Shown here piece by piece: positions 33,061 to 44,100 of a DNA stretch of 64,000 nt. The stretch spans positions 156,980 to 220,979 of the forward strand of contig ML978207.1 of the NCBI GenBank assembly GCA_010015745.1, in the 5' to 3' direction. Below the pieces are notes generated by a model. It worked only from the letters and a program-made list of their open reading frames with translations. It was not told the DNA's origin and ran no database searches. Within the stretch, counting starts at the first letter, position 1; every line of letters starts with the position of its first letter. This DNA comes from Setomelanomma holmii (Eukaryota; Ascomycota; Dothideomycetes; Pleosporales; Phaeosphaeriaceae). Both the position numbers and the translations under genes were made by a program.

Positions 33061-33834
33061 TCACGTAGACACTTCCGCAAATGCCTGTGCCTCTTGGTCG
33101 TTGTCGGCGATGATGTCTGGCGTTATCAGCTCCTAGTTGTCTAGCCAATCAGCAAGAGGTTGCCATGGCTTAAGGCTGGCGCTGGCGTTGTCACATAACT
33201 CATTGAATGCAGTAAAGAAAGCCTGGCGATGTTTGTAGGCGCGATGCCCGTCTACTGGTTTCTAGCGCACGTGAAGTTCGCGAAGTTTGACCGCCCGAGC
33301 GTAGTTCTGGATTTCGAGTGTGGCTCGTGCTTCCGCGGTCAGAGCGAGGCCAGGTTGGGGGGAGTGTAGAGGGTCAGTCTTGAGGTTGACCGACGTGAAG
33401 AGCGCGGCAAGGCGTGGGCTGCGTGGAATTTGCGCTACGGGAGGTGCTTCTGTTTCGGGTTCGGTCGCCTTTTGAGCAGATTCTTTAGCTTTCTTCGACG
33501 CTGATCGAGTCAAAGGCTTGTTCACCTGCACCGGTGGCGTTGGAGTCGGTGCCCGCAGCACTTCCGGAAGACCTTCAAATACAGAATCGTTCCATCCATG
33601 TATTTCGTCGTCAGAAGATTCATCGAAAAATTTCCAAGCGTTGCTATCGACTTTGTTGTCTTGCCCGACCACCGCAGCTGAAGTGTCCATCTGTTGCTCG
33701 GTTGGCTGAATAGTCTTAGGAGAAGTGTATACGGGCGCGTAATGGCTGGTACGATTGGCTCCTGTAAGCCGTTGGTGTATCTTGTGTCTATTGTTCTGAT
33801 CACCGAGAGGTCTGTGATCTAAGCTTATATACAT
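33061..33834 (-). pseudogene. Upstream tandem copy, interrupted by two TAG codons
   Basis: A paralogue of 32191-32862 in the same reading frame. From ATG 33834 (or the better-aligned ATG 33690, MDTSAAVV) it is open to TAG 33262-33264. It continues recognisably (HRAYKHRQAFFTAFNELCDN) to TAG 33133-33135 and ends at TGA 33061-33063. Shared blocks with the downstream copy are FFDESSDDE...DSVFEGL, SPRLAALFTSVNLKTDPLHS and the HR-x-x-F-x-x-x-x-N-x-L segment. The first TAG falls where the other copy has a Trp-containing stretch. Both TAGs can come from single transitions. The upstream copy is therefore probably decaying, or the two are one long gene with suppressed stops. Confidence 0.6.
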
Positions 33835-33893
33835 AGAGTAGTAGGCTAATTGGTCGGCGGATTATCCACGTGACCATGCAAGGTACCCTGGGC

Positions 33894-34544
33894 TTACAGC
33901 TCCTCGTCTACGGGCATCGCATCGTTCTCTTGCTGACATACCATGGAGGGAGCGAATCGGAATGGCAGCTCCATCTGCAACGCTGGCTTGTTCGATTTAG
34001 CAGACAACGCCCAGAAGATGAACGCCTCGGAGACGTCTTCAAAGTCTGGCAACGGCTGCTGGTCTTCCATTCCCAAGGCCTCAGGCTGCTGAGCCTCAGT
34101 GGGGATACGCGTCTGTTCCTGCAACCGCGCCTTCTCCTTTGCGCGCTGCTTGCCATCATACTGCCGCTCGTTACATTGATTACATCGTCGATGTTTGATG
34201 GCTTTGCCATTCTTTTCACGGCGGCCGACGCGTAAAAATTCGGACTCATCCAGATCCTCCTTGCAACCTTTACATCGCCAATGACCAGGCTTGCGATGGT
34301 GCTTGTATGGAAGTGCCTGGGACCGTGTGAATGGTCGGGATGGCTTGCGTTGTTCTTGTAGGGGCGATGGTAATGGATCTAACATTGGCGATACAGATGG
34401 CATGATCGCGTCTGGGCCAGCCGGTATGTTCTTAACAATGTTCATCGATGCACGTTCATCCTGAACGGGTGAGGAGGCGGTGTCTTCGATCCAGCCGAAG
34501 CGCTTATTGCCCACTTGGAAGATCGGATTGAATGCAAAGGACAT
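33894..34544 (-). CDS. Unknown protein with paired CxxC motifs
   Basis: Frame of 216 residues from ATG 34544 (MSFAFNPIFQVGNKRFGW). The upstream continuation lacks an ATG. In the middle lie two CxxC pairs, WRCKGCKEDLDESEF and HRRCNQCNERQYDGK, spaced about 25 residues apart. This is consistent with a four-cysteine zinc-binding module similar in layout to small fungal zinc ribbons. The region after it is Lys/Arg/Gln-rich (KQRAKEKARLQEQTR), and the C-terminus is acidic (MPVDEEL). I cannot name a family. It may bind nucleic acid, but that is inference from the basic zinc-finger-like region. It is 60 bases from the tandem-duplicate gene on the same strand. Confidence 0.6.
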   Translation of the reverse strand: MSFAFNPIFQVGNKRFGWIEDTASSPVQDERASMNIVKNIPAGPDAIMPSVSPMLDPLPSPLQEQRKPSRPFTRSQALPYKHHRKPGHWRCKGCKEDLDESEFLRVGRREKNGKAIKHRRCNQCNERQYDGKQRAKEKARLQEQTRIPTEAQQPEALGMEDQQPLPDFEDVSEAFIFWALSAKSNKPALQMELPFRFAPSMVCQQENDAMPVDEEL

Positions 34545-35159
34545 CTTGTTTGAGAAGAGCAGTTTCGAAGGTCGTGTAAATGTTGCGAAGTTCTCTGTGA
34601 TGTCCAATATGATGGAGGTTCTGCTGGACTATAGTGTGAGATCGGGAAATAATATATAGTCGATGGGATTCGGCATCGTGAGGATGCAGCAAACATCGTG
34701 TATCGAGCATTGTAGGTGTATATACGACCGGTGTGGTCACAATGTGGAGACACTGGAGACGGAGGCAACCCAGGCCTGATCGGACTACATTGTGCGGTCA
34801 GCTTGGAAAAGAAGTTGAGAGGACTTGGTATTTGAGTCGGAAGAAGTTCAACCACAATGTGCTCGTGCTGGCCCGGGTGAAACCACAGGACGTGCGATCT
34901 GGTAAGCGTTGAGACATCGCCGGAGCCCTGTGAATATTCTCGAATCAAGTTACAAGTCTCGAGACATTGATCTTGATTCACATGGCGCCTGACGTGCAAA
35001 ATGCACAAGGATGCAATCGAGGATGTGATCAACGTCTCCGGAATGTGGGGCACCAGGTCATCGAAAATGGCTGCTCAGCAGAACGTCATATGGCATTACC
35101 ATGTACAAATGGATACTCAAACCCTCATGTCTTTGCACCACACCACCCTAGGCCTCGCC
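34545..35159. other. Intergenic
   Basis: Upstream region of the CxxC gene and downstream flank of the secreted-protein gene, both on the minus strand. Nothing else is supportable. Confidence 0.45.
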
Positions 35160-36149
35160 CTACGGCCATCCCAGATGATAACTCAACCATCCCGAACCAA
35201 TCATGGCGGCAACCAGCGTGAAGACTACCATGCAAATCGACACCACGGCAACAGAGGCCATGCTCTTCACCGGTGCTTGTACCTTCCCGTCCCCGGCCTT
35301 GTTGTATGCATTGCTGCCGGCGATCACAACCTCAAACTTACGATTCTGGTATCCTGTGCTGGTCGCATCTGCTCTGTCTAGTAGGCTCCCCTACAGCACG
35401 CACTTGATGGCTGTCGTACTCGCTGAATCTTGGCAGGTCGGACCGAGCTGTAGCTTCGGAGCACGCTCGAAATAGATATTGAAAGCTTTGCAGGCTAGTA
35501 CCTCGTTGCACTCGCGGGAGCAGTTGTGTGTGCTATAGGAATCGAGCTCAATGAACGCGAGGTAAGTTCTGTTGAAGGTTGCAGTATGTTCATCGACGTA
35601 TATGCGTGAGTAATTCTCAGGCTGCGGTGCGTTATGTGCGAGGAACGAGAATTCCTTATTTTCAAGGAAGGCAATGGCAGTGTCCGGAGTTGGTTTCGGG
35701 CCGTGCCCATCAGGGTTAGGAAAGCACATGCCATCGGTAAGTGGCGGTATGCCGTAACCCACCAGGTCTGTGGCTTTCGAGCCTGCAGACAGTGTCTTGG
35801 TGAAAGTCAGCCTGAAGGAGCTTGTAAATGCCACGTCCACCCAGTCCGTCGGTTGCCTCGCATCTGTGGTAGGGGTACCGAGTATTGGCGGAACTCCAGG
35901 CGGGGCCTTGTTGTGGATGGGCGCATTTGACGTTGGCTGAATGCTTGCAGTGGTTGCAGCTGAACTGGTCGGGTCGGTAGCCGAATCGGCAGACAAGAAT
36001 CTATGCATATCATGGTCGTGGCCTCTGGGCGTGATGACCGAGATTCCTTTTTGCGACGTCGTTGTTGTGCACGGCAGTGCTCGCGTCGACTGCAGCGCGA
36101 GAGCGAGTGTAGCAGCTGCGCCAGACAGGATGAGGGTGCTAGAATGCAT
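35160..36149 (-). pseudogene. Secreted Cys-patterned protein with premature TAG
   Basis: Fungal secreted protein. ATG 36149 opens a signal peptide (MHSSTLILSGAAATLALALQ). A long Ser/Thr/Pro linker is followed by a domain with N-glycosylation-like sites and the segment NCSRECNEVLACKAFNIYFE, then GPTCQD...AIKCVL. The frame meets TAG at 35391-35393. In related fungal proteins the text after IKC-x-L is usually Trp-Gly; here it is TAG then Gly, so TGG to TAG is the simple explanation. The frame continues to a natural end at 35160 with SLLDRADATSTGYQNRKFEV and VIAGSNAYN, then a hydrophobic segment (VAVVSICMVVFTLVAAMIG), as expected for the intact family. Function of the family is unknown. Confidence 0.7.
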
Positions 36150-37401
36150 ATTGAGGATATTGAGTAGAACGGTAGCTTGTGATTTGAAGCAAAGCCAAAG
36201 CTGCTGGAGTAAAGCTGGGATGCGATAGTCGTAGAGTGGAAGAAGATGCTGCACTGTTGTCAAGGCGAAGAAGTGGAACATCGAATCGCTCATCGTTGCT
36301 GCCATAATTGCACGAGTGTGACACGAATGCAATTGTACCTGCAGTTGCGTTGTACCTACCATCTACGACAATCACAGCCTATGCTCGATGCACCACTGCT
36401 GGTCCATGATATGGCATGTTCACGAGAAGCTCGAACTGCCAGCCGAACAGGCGAGTCGTCACGTCCAGCTCAATTCGGGCGAATTGTCTTTCACTACTAT
36501 CGAAAGGCTTCGTTGTCGCCATCTGAGGACATTTTCGGGGGCGGAGATACCATAGTCGACGCAAGTCATTTCCTGATACCAACGAGAACGCAGTCGTGAG
36601 GGAGTGTGTAGAGGCAAGGAAGGTCGGCTGAAGTCAAGGAGGAGCACCCGCCCAGGCGCTAAACCAAATCCTCCGTTCACAAGGAAGGAACATCACGAAT
36701 CCTCAAACCAAACAAAAGCGCATCAAGAACATTATCTTTACTGTTCAGCAACCAGGATGATCATTCTGCCAGGTGCCAGAAAGGGCCCGATGAGTCTTGT
36801 CGTATCCCAAGTCTTCCCAAACATCAGGGTATTGTCGTACGATCCGCCAACGCGGTGTCACCCCACACAAATCCCGACCGAGCCTGGACTACCAAATCTT
36901 TCGCCACCCGCCAACTCGAAAAGTCGTTCGCAGGATCGCATCGGTCGACTGACCCAAAGAACCTCGTAAAGCGAACCAATGGTAACCTGAAGTTATGCTT
37001 GCTCGTGCGATGCCATGAGCCCGGGTTGACTTTCCAGGCCCCTAGTTAGAGCGCAGTCGACACGATCACGCAACCAAGATGAAGGCCTCGCATGCTATTG
37101 TCGGCGCAGGCCGTGAGGACATAGATCGTGCCTCAAGTACATAAGATACGTCTCACGATTTCTGTTTCGTCTTCATCCAGTCACAACATTGCACTTTCAA
37201 TAAGCACAGCATATACCATCGTATCAACCAGATCAACATCAACTCAACACGCTCCACGCCCAAAAGACCGAAGTCAAACAAAACCAAAGTATCACAACAC
37301 CGACAAAGTCGAGCTCATACTATTTTTCCAAAACCGAATTCGACATCGACATCGAGCCAACACTATATCAACACCAAGTCAACAATCAAACCACAAACAC
37401 A
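36150..37401. other. Intergenic, promoters on both sides
   Basis: Frames present on both strands overlap and have no protein character. The last 250 bases are A/C-rich with repeated CAA/ACA, a typical fungal 5' leader for the small gene at 37402. Confidence 0.45.
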
Positions 37402-37614
37402 ATGCCTGCCGCACCAAAATCCTACCTCCCCGCCTTTGCTGCCTTCCTCGCTGGCGCAATCACATATACCACCGTCGTCGCCACCAAAGAAGGCGCCGCG
37501 ATCGACAACGCTCGATCACGATGGCAAAGTCAACATGCTAGCGCGCGACGGGTACTCTCTCATGGCGCAACATTAGAAGAAATGGCGCAGGAGCAGAAGA
37601 AGGCTGCGCAGTGA
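37402..37614 (+). CDS. Tiny single-pass membrane protein, 70 aa
   Basis: Single-exon 70-residue protein behind an A/C-rich leader with a good start context (ACACAATGCC). Residues 8-28 form one hydrophobic helix (LPAFAAFLAGAITYTTVVAT), followed by a polar, helical tail with Arg and Gln (ARSRWQSQHASARRVL). Such a layout is common among small mitochondrial inner-membrane subunits or assembly factors of respiratory complexes, but I cannot match it to one. No signal peptide cleavage site is obvious. I keep it because of the leader, the clean start and the clear membrane helix. Confidence 0.6.
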   Translation: MPAAPKSYLPAFAAFLAGAITYTTVVATKEGAAIDNARSRWQSQHASARRVLSHGATLEEMAQEQKKAAQ

Positions 37615-38876
37615 TCATCAAACAAATGAGTTGCCGCATCAACAAGAAAACAGGAGTTACCCGCAAGCGTGTGCATGCATATCACGGAGTCTAGGCGTTT
37701 GAGCAGGGGTTGAAGGAGTTGGCATACTCCACATTGCGTTCATTCCGTACATACCTTCTAGGAGCATCGAAGCACATTCTAAACACTACCACAAAAGCAC
37801 TGTCCCCCGTGATCACGCACTTATCTAACAACACTTGTTCCCGCTTAGCTACTCCCCATCATCAAGAACTGCTCCCCACACCTCCTGCTCAACCCAATCC
37901 CTTCGCACACATCCCCTCTCGCTTATTCTGTAACCATGCCCTCCTCCCTGCGATCTACAAGATCTCCACCAGATCAACCGGCACCATCACCGTCCGCCTT
38001 CGCCCCCTGCACCTCCTCGCTTCCCCACCCATATCCACCCAAAGATCTCCACTCATCCCTGCCCTTCACTCTTAACACGCACAATATACCACCAGGATAC
38101 CATCTATAGTACTCTATGCATTATTACTTCGGGAGCTGTTGATAGTACCCGGTGCGTCAACGGGGTTGCATAGAAGGGGAATCGAAGGTTTTAGCAGGTA
38201 ATTTGGGTTCTAAAACGTGGTGTTGATATTGTGGTGTAAAGTGGGTGATACAAAGTTTGGAGGTAAAATGCACGAGTATGCGGACTCGGCTGGGTAAAGC
38301 CGAGTGTGGGCTGGATGGATAAATGCAATCAATGGTGAGAGGGAATGGGAATGCGAGGTGCATGATGAGATGGCTACGTACTTTATAGACACACACAGAA
38401 GACTCGGGAAAAAGTGAGGTTGAGCCAAGTAGGACAAGGTGCTTGTGTCAGCGTTTCGTTACACATATTGCGCTATTGTGTCTTGCTCATTGGACCCAGA
38501 CCTAGAATGTTGCGGTCAGATTACCTCGTACTGTGGCGTGTACCAGCGACGACAATAGGTCACGTCAAGCACGCATATGATCACAATGAAGCGCTGTGTA
38601 TCTCTGCAGATAAAATTCTCTCTAATCACTATCTAGCAATATACCCACATGTTCAGAAAGGCGGCCACGCCCAACGCCAACCCAGCCCTGCTGAAGCCAC
38701 AACGGCCAGCCTGGGCACCCAAACATAGGAAAGTTGCTGTGTGAAAAGATCAAGAACGCTCAAAACGTCCCAGCCGAACCATAACAGCCAGCTTGGGTAT
38801 ATTGTGACATAGGAAATCGTACAGTCATGCTAAAGACAATCTAGAAACAAAACGGTTTTAAAGGGCTCAATGACGA
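37615..38876. other. Intergenic with a small diverged direct repeat
   Basis: No gene I can support. Near 38685-38735 and 38765-38815 two roughly 50-base stretches resemble each other (both contain GCCAGC-TGGG and end ACATAGGAAA), differing mainly by C/T changes. The right end is the 3' flank of the bZIP gene. Confidence 0.4.
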
Positions 38877-40685
38877 CTATAAATCAAGCATCGATGTGAT
38901 GGCGGCTAACCTTTGAAGCGCGGGCTCCATGGCGGCGATTCTTCGCTCGAGACGCTCGGCGAGAATGACCTCTTGTGCTTCGTCGGAGATGACAAGGGAG
39001 TAATGAGCGAGAGCCTTCTCGGGGTTGGTAAAGAGGATCTCGTGGTTTCCGGGGGCGGCAGAGACGATGGCGGCGGCAGATGGGACAGGCGATGAGGCAT
39101 AGAGGTCATCCTCGTCCTCATCCTCGACTGGGCCGGCAAAGGTAGGCTGCGCGGTCTGCACAGGACGCTCGATGATAGGGTAGTCAGGCTTGACCTCATC
39201 AACGGAAGCATCATCTTCGGCGTTGAAGATGGCGCTGTAGCCCTTGCCGGACATAGCCTCCGTGTCGAGGGGGTTGACTGGGCCCTCGGGGAGCTCGTGG
39301 ACAGCGAAGACGCGAGGCTGGAAGCCGAAGCCGTTGTTGACGCCCCAGTTGCCGTTGCTGTTGTTATTGATGTTGAGCGAGGAGAAGTCAAACTGAGTCT
39401 CGGGGATGAGGGTCATGCCGACGTGGGTGTTCTCGGGCTGGGACATGCCACCGAACTGCTGGTTCTGGAAGGGAGCAGGAGCGGGCGCTGAGACCGGAGT
39501 CGATGTGGATGGCATCGGCGCCATGGGAGTCTTGGGCTGGAGGCTCTCGTCGCGAGAGAGGTCCTCGAGGAAAGGAGTGAAAGCCTGGTGGCGGAGGAGG
39601 CGCTCGATGAAGGCACGGGAACGAGCATTCTCCTCGCGGAGGACGCGGTTCTCCTCACGGAGGCTTTGTGCTTCTTGTGTCTTGACGGCAATCTCGCCCT
39701 CAAGTTGGCCGATGTATTCTGCTCATTGTTAGCGACGTTCGGAGCACGCACATATGTGAGTCTTACCCTTTCTCCTTGAGCGGAAGGCGCGTGCCGAGAC
39801 CTTGTTGCGGAGCTGGCGGCGTTCTTTTGAGCTAAGCCTCTTGCCCTCCTCAGAAGCGAGCAGCCTCTCGTCCTCATCCATGTCCTCCTCGTCCTTCTTT
39901 GCGCGGATGATGTGAGGCAGGAGGTCGTGGTGGCCGTCGTTCATTGAGCCGGCGGCGCTGTGGCTGTTGGCTCGGATCTGTGCGATGACGCGGTGGATGG
40001 TCTCCTCGGTGCGGGCATCGTTCAACGGGCTGGCAGTCTTCTTGCCGTTCTGGTTCGACTGGGGGCGAGCTGCCTGTTGCGATGCCTGTTGTTGGCGCTG
40101 CTGCGCCATCTGCTGAGCCCGCTGCTGCTGAGCTTGTTGGGCGAGGGCAGCCTGCTGATGCATACCAGGCCATACCCTGACGCGAGGTGCCTCCTCGATG
40201 GAGGATGGGTCGACGAAGTCGTCCTGTGCGTTGTCGTTGAACATGTTGTATGAGGATTGCGAGAAGTCCATGCCTCCCATGTTGACGTTCGACTCCATTG
40301 GCAGGCCGGTGTTGTAGAAGCCTCCATCCATCATCGACGCGTCGCCCATCAGGCCCATCTCGTCAATGCCAGACGACGAGAAGGCGAAGCCAGAGTTGTA
40401 GCCAGCGCTGAGGCCGGCGATGGAGCCAGTTGGGAGACCAGTCTGCTGCTTAAAGCGCTCATACTCGTGACTGGGTTTCGCGGGTGTCTGCAGGTCGTCA
40501 TCGATATTTGTGCTGGTGGGGCTCGTGATGGTCGACACTGCGCTGGATTCGCGCTTCAGATTCGCGGGCGTCGGCGATGGCAACTGGGAGAAGTCGAAGA
40601 ACTCTTGCTCAGGGTCGATGCATTGGTTGGTGTGGTGATTGTAGGACGGCGCCATGATCATCGCAGGCTGTACTGCGGTGGCCAT
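38877..40685 (-). CDS. bZIP transcription factor
   Basis: bZIP transcription factor of 586 residues in two exons (40685-39767 and 39718-38877). The 48-nt intron (GTAAGA...CAG) falls inside the basic region and joins RSRRKG-type sequence as RSRRKEYIGQLEGEI. The basic region KERRQLRNKVSARAFRSRRK has the invariant Asn and Arg spacing, and it runs into a Leu/Val heptad zipper (about residues 310-350). The N-terminal half holds Met/Asn/Gly-rich segments and a Gln-rich run (HQQAALAQQAQQQRAQQMAQ) typical of activation regions. The C-terminal half has an acidic patch (EDEDEDDLYASSP) and a final helix. Placement of an intron inside the basic region is common in fungal bZIPs. The target pathway is not evident. 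Confidence 0.9.
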
Positions 40686-43462
40686 TGTGGGTTTCGGGTG
40701 TGGTGGGAGTCGGTGGTGGTATGGATGTCCTTAGGCAGACAGGTTGAGGTGTTTGGGGAGTTGGTGTTGCGGGACTTTGGTGGTGGACCAAGGCGGTTAG
40801 GCTGCTTAAGAGTCGTCGTCAGCTCGTTTCTGGCTGCCGGTTTTGCCGGATGTGTGGCTGAGCCGGGGTTGCTCACGTCTCGTCGCTGTGCAGCTGTCGA
40901 GATGATCTAACGATGGAATGCGGTGGGAATACGTGTCGCAAAGAGCGGTGGGGTGTCGTGGTGTGAAGAGGAAGAAAAGCGAAGATCTGAGGTGCGGTGG
41001 TGGGCTTCTTTTGCTTGGGGACCCAGCGGCCGCGACGGGGGGCGTTTCAGCGCACTGCCTCATCCTCAACTCGCTGGGCTACACCGAAATAGAACGCTAG
41101 GCCGGTCCCGGTTTGTCCACTTTGGTGTCGATCTATGCCTCACCAGAGACCGTTGTCCGGTCGTGGTGCTCCTTTCGGCTCCTCCCTGATTGCTGGGGTC
41201 CATCACGTTATGCGCAATTTCAGCGGAGACGCTCTCCCAGAAATCTCATGGACCCGTCAACCACGAGAAGAGAGCATTTCTGCAACTCACGGCCGGTTCA
41301 CCTGCACCTGTCAACCACTGCAAATGCGCAGTGTGCAGCAGCGCCCAGGGCTCGCACCATGGCTGGGTGTTCCTCGGCTGCTCATCTGGCAACCTGGCAT
41401 TACATTACGCACTTCATGCACCAGCGGCGCCCAAACCGCCGACACCGAAAGCGCATCGGACGAACCACAGGCCTCACCATCCACAGGAGAGAGGCTGTGC
41501 ACACCAAACGGGACATTGTCGCGAGTCTGCTGCCATTCGTCCACTCGAATGCGCCAGTGGCCCTGCACGCGAAGACTTGCCCAAGAATGAGTGCTTGTCA
41601 GCAAAGTCTCCATGAGCTTGGCCAGACTCTTGCTCCTTCCAGTCCCATTTCGCGTGACAGGAGCAGTTGCATACGGGATAAGCCTCGACTGCAAAGCCTC
41701 ATCCTTCAGCTTCTCACCTGCATACATTAATTGTCAACAGCCTGCTCATCTTCAATGGGCGGTGTTGTTGTGCGGCGCTGCAGCATGTCCGATGAAGATC
41801 TCGTCATGCCCAACCTTACACAGACCTTGCCGCTGTTCATCCGCCGCCGGCGAAACTTTGTCTTGTCTAACAAAGTGGCCGCACGAGGCTTGACATCACC
41901 GCACGGCCACTACCATCAGCGAACCCCTAAATCTGAGGTGGATGAACTCTTACCCTCACCAAGTCTCAGAATCTCCCCCTGCCGGATTACTGGCTCCGGC
42001 ACCATCGCACCGAGCCCCTGCCATCTCGAAGACCCAAACTGACACCAGCGCCGTTGACCTTCACCTGAGAGCCTGGAGCCCTTCGAAACGCCGATGCGAG
42101 ACCAAACGTCAAAGCTGTCACTGCACAGCTTGCGCGCGGCACTTCCCGACCAAGGAGCACTTGGGATGCTCTTCAGCGCGATTTCTCTTCACGGTTACTC
42201 TCAGGAGAGAACCCCACACTGATTTGCGTTGCAGACCCAAATGCACGGTCGGGAACATGGCTGCGAGCGGTTGGCGCACGCACCACCATCGATGCACTGC
42301 GCCACATTTGATACTCGATTTTCAGCTGAGAGGTCCTCGAAAGATCGGAGCATAGGTGAGAATTTGGAAGTGCAGTCGGCCCTACGACAAATTGTTCGCT
42401 TCAAACGGAAGGTTGAGCCTCGCAGTCTGCATGTGTAAGCCCTGTACCTTGGGCATACGTTGTTGCTGAGGCTCATCATAGTTCACGCTGTACACGCTCG
42501 TCTTACATCGTGCTTGGCATGGTCTACGCCTCGCTGAGAGTATCAGTATGGACGAAATAGTCGACCTGCTGAGACAGCTGTTCTTCTGGTTGATGGAAAT
42601 GACCAGGAGCCTGGATCGCTACTCCTCGCTTCACCGCTCCATCATCACCTTCATTCCGTGCTACGGAACATTCCACAAAGCTCAGCGATATCGACATCTC
42701 CCTCCTTTTCACGTCCCAACAGCAGAGATCTAGACACAACTATGAAGGACGATCAACACTTAGAATCTCCTATCTGATCTCACTACGCTCACCACGACTC
42801 GCAGCATCTCAAAGACCTCCTAGCGCTCCTGCACATGGCTTCACATTTACGGCCCGGCGCCACAACCACACACAGAACCAGCACTATCCCAAACCAACCC
42901 GCGAAGTCCTGTTCAATCCAGCTTCCCCATTATGCAGCATTATTTCCAGAAACACAAACTCTAATGGCCCTACGGCGAAGATACTCACCTCGGCCGACCA
43001 CAACGCCAGGCCACGCGTCGGCCCGGCATGCACCGCATGTACCGGAAGTTCCCCATTGGACAGTACAGGTGAGAAAAGGGAGACTGTTTCGTATGCCATA
43101 GGAACGGGCGTCGGAGACATGAGACCGTGTTGACGCTGGACGGCGAGTTTCGTGATGGTGTGAAGGGAAAAGCTTTGTTTGTGGTGAGTGCTTGTGAAAG
43201 CTTCGTCACGGGCTACGAACCTCGCAGGCTTGGTGCTGAACGTTCACGCTGACTATACACACTGATTTGCTTGGACTCTGGCATTCGAACTTTGCGGATC
43301 ATGAGCATCGAAGAAGAGCAGTACACGGCATAGGCTCTCGGTATTCACGGAAGGTCTGCAAATCTTTTCAAACGCCAAGCGCTTCGCCTTTGATCCTGAC
43401 TACATTCACAACCAGAGGGAAAACTCTCATCATATGCTTGAGGAGAAAATACATGCCATAAG
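40686..43462. other. Long interval without a supportable gene
   Basis: The left end is the bZIP promoter. From 41.1 to 42.4 kb the DNA is GC-rich, and frames of 100-200 codons are open in several registers on both strands at once. That usually means absence of stops by composition, not coding. The frame at 41731-42042 (segment SDEDLVMPNLTQTLPLFIRR) has the best wobble bias but no recognised domain. Confidence 0.4.
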
Positions 43463-43960
43463 CGCTTGATTGCGACGACAGATCTACACACTGTCAAAGT
43501 TCCAAGCTCTTATCTCTGATCCATCTAACCTCCGGCACAAAGTCCAAGCATGCTCTCGATCATCTTCACAAGCACGCGAAGCAACTACCGCAAGCTGTAA
43601 AAACCCTCGCCTCAATTACCAGTCAGACACTACTAGCATCCACACCACCAGGATGTCAAGTTCCCAATATATCCAAGCCAACGAAGCGCGTCTATGAGCA
43701 TATCTGCTACGTACTGGTGTACCATAAAGGCAAAGAGCATTACGCGTCCAACGTCACACAAAAGCTGGACAGCAAGGTCCTGAGAGAAACAGATGTGTTC
43801 AGCACATAGCTGTACGCTTTGTGTCCGCTATGGTATGGTGTACCGTAGAAATCTCGAGCATTACGCGTCGCTTTTCTCTTCGCGCATCGCCAAACAAACA
43901 CCCAGACAGGTACGAGCATGTGCGCGTAGAGGAGGGAAATGCGTTCAGCACTGTACTTGC
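43463..43960 (+). pseudogene. Decayed tandem-repeated coding remnant
   Basis: A frame without ATG is open from 43463 to TAG 43807-43809, about 115 codons. Its end (HICYVLVYHKGKEHYASNVT) resembles a second stretch near 43830-43890 (CVRYGMVYRRNLEHYASLFS). At DNA level GGTGTACC..., GAGCATTACGCGTC and GTTCAGCAC recur in the same order in both. The second copy needs a frameshift to continue. This looks like two diverged copies of one small domain, now non-functional, ending 60 bases before the pogo/Fot element. I cannot name the family. Confidence 0.4.
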
Positions 43961-44020
43961 CCTGCCACTTGAAGACTTGCTTCGATTCCGTTATTGTACA
44001 CTACATATACATATCATATA

Positions 44021-44063
44021 ACGTATTCTATCAGCGAGCCGCCCACATCACCGAGCCGCCCAA
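44021..44063 (+). repeat. Left terminal inverted repeat of the pogo/Fot element
   Basis: Starts ACGTATTCTATCAGCGAG. It matches the reverse complement of 45460-45502 at 41 of 43 positions. Confidence 0.9.
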
Positions 44064-44100
44064 AACATGCCAAGCCTACACTCTCTACCTCCTACTCTAT

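Noticed and set aside
41113..42355. Several overlapping open frames of 100-200 codons on both strands
   Set aside because: They are open in many registers at once in GC-rich DNA, lack recognisable domains and shadow each other, so composition explains them better than coding.
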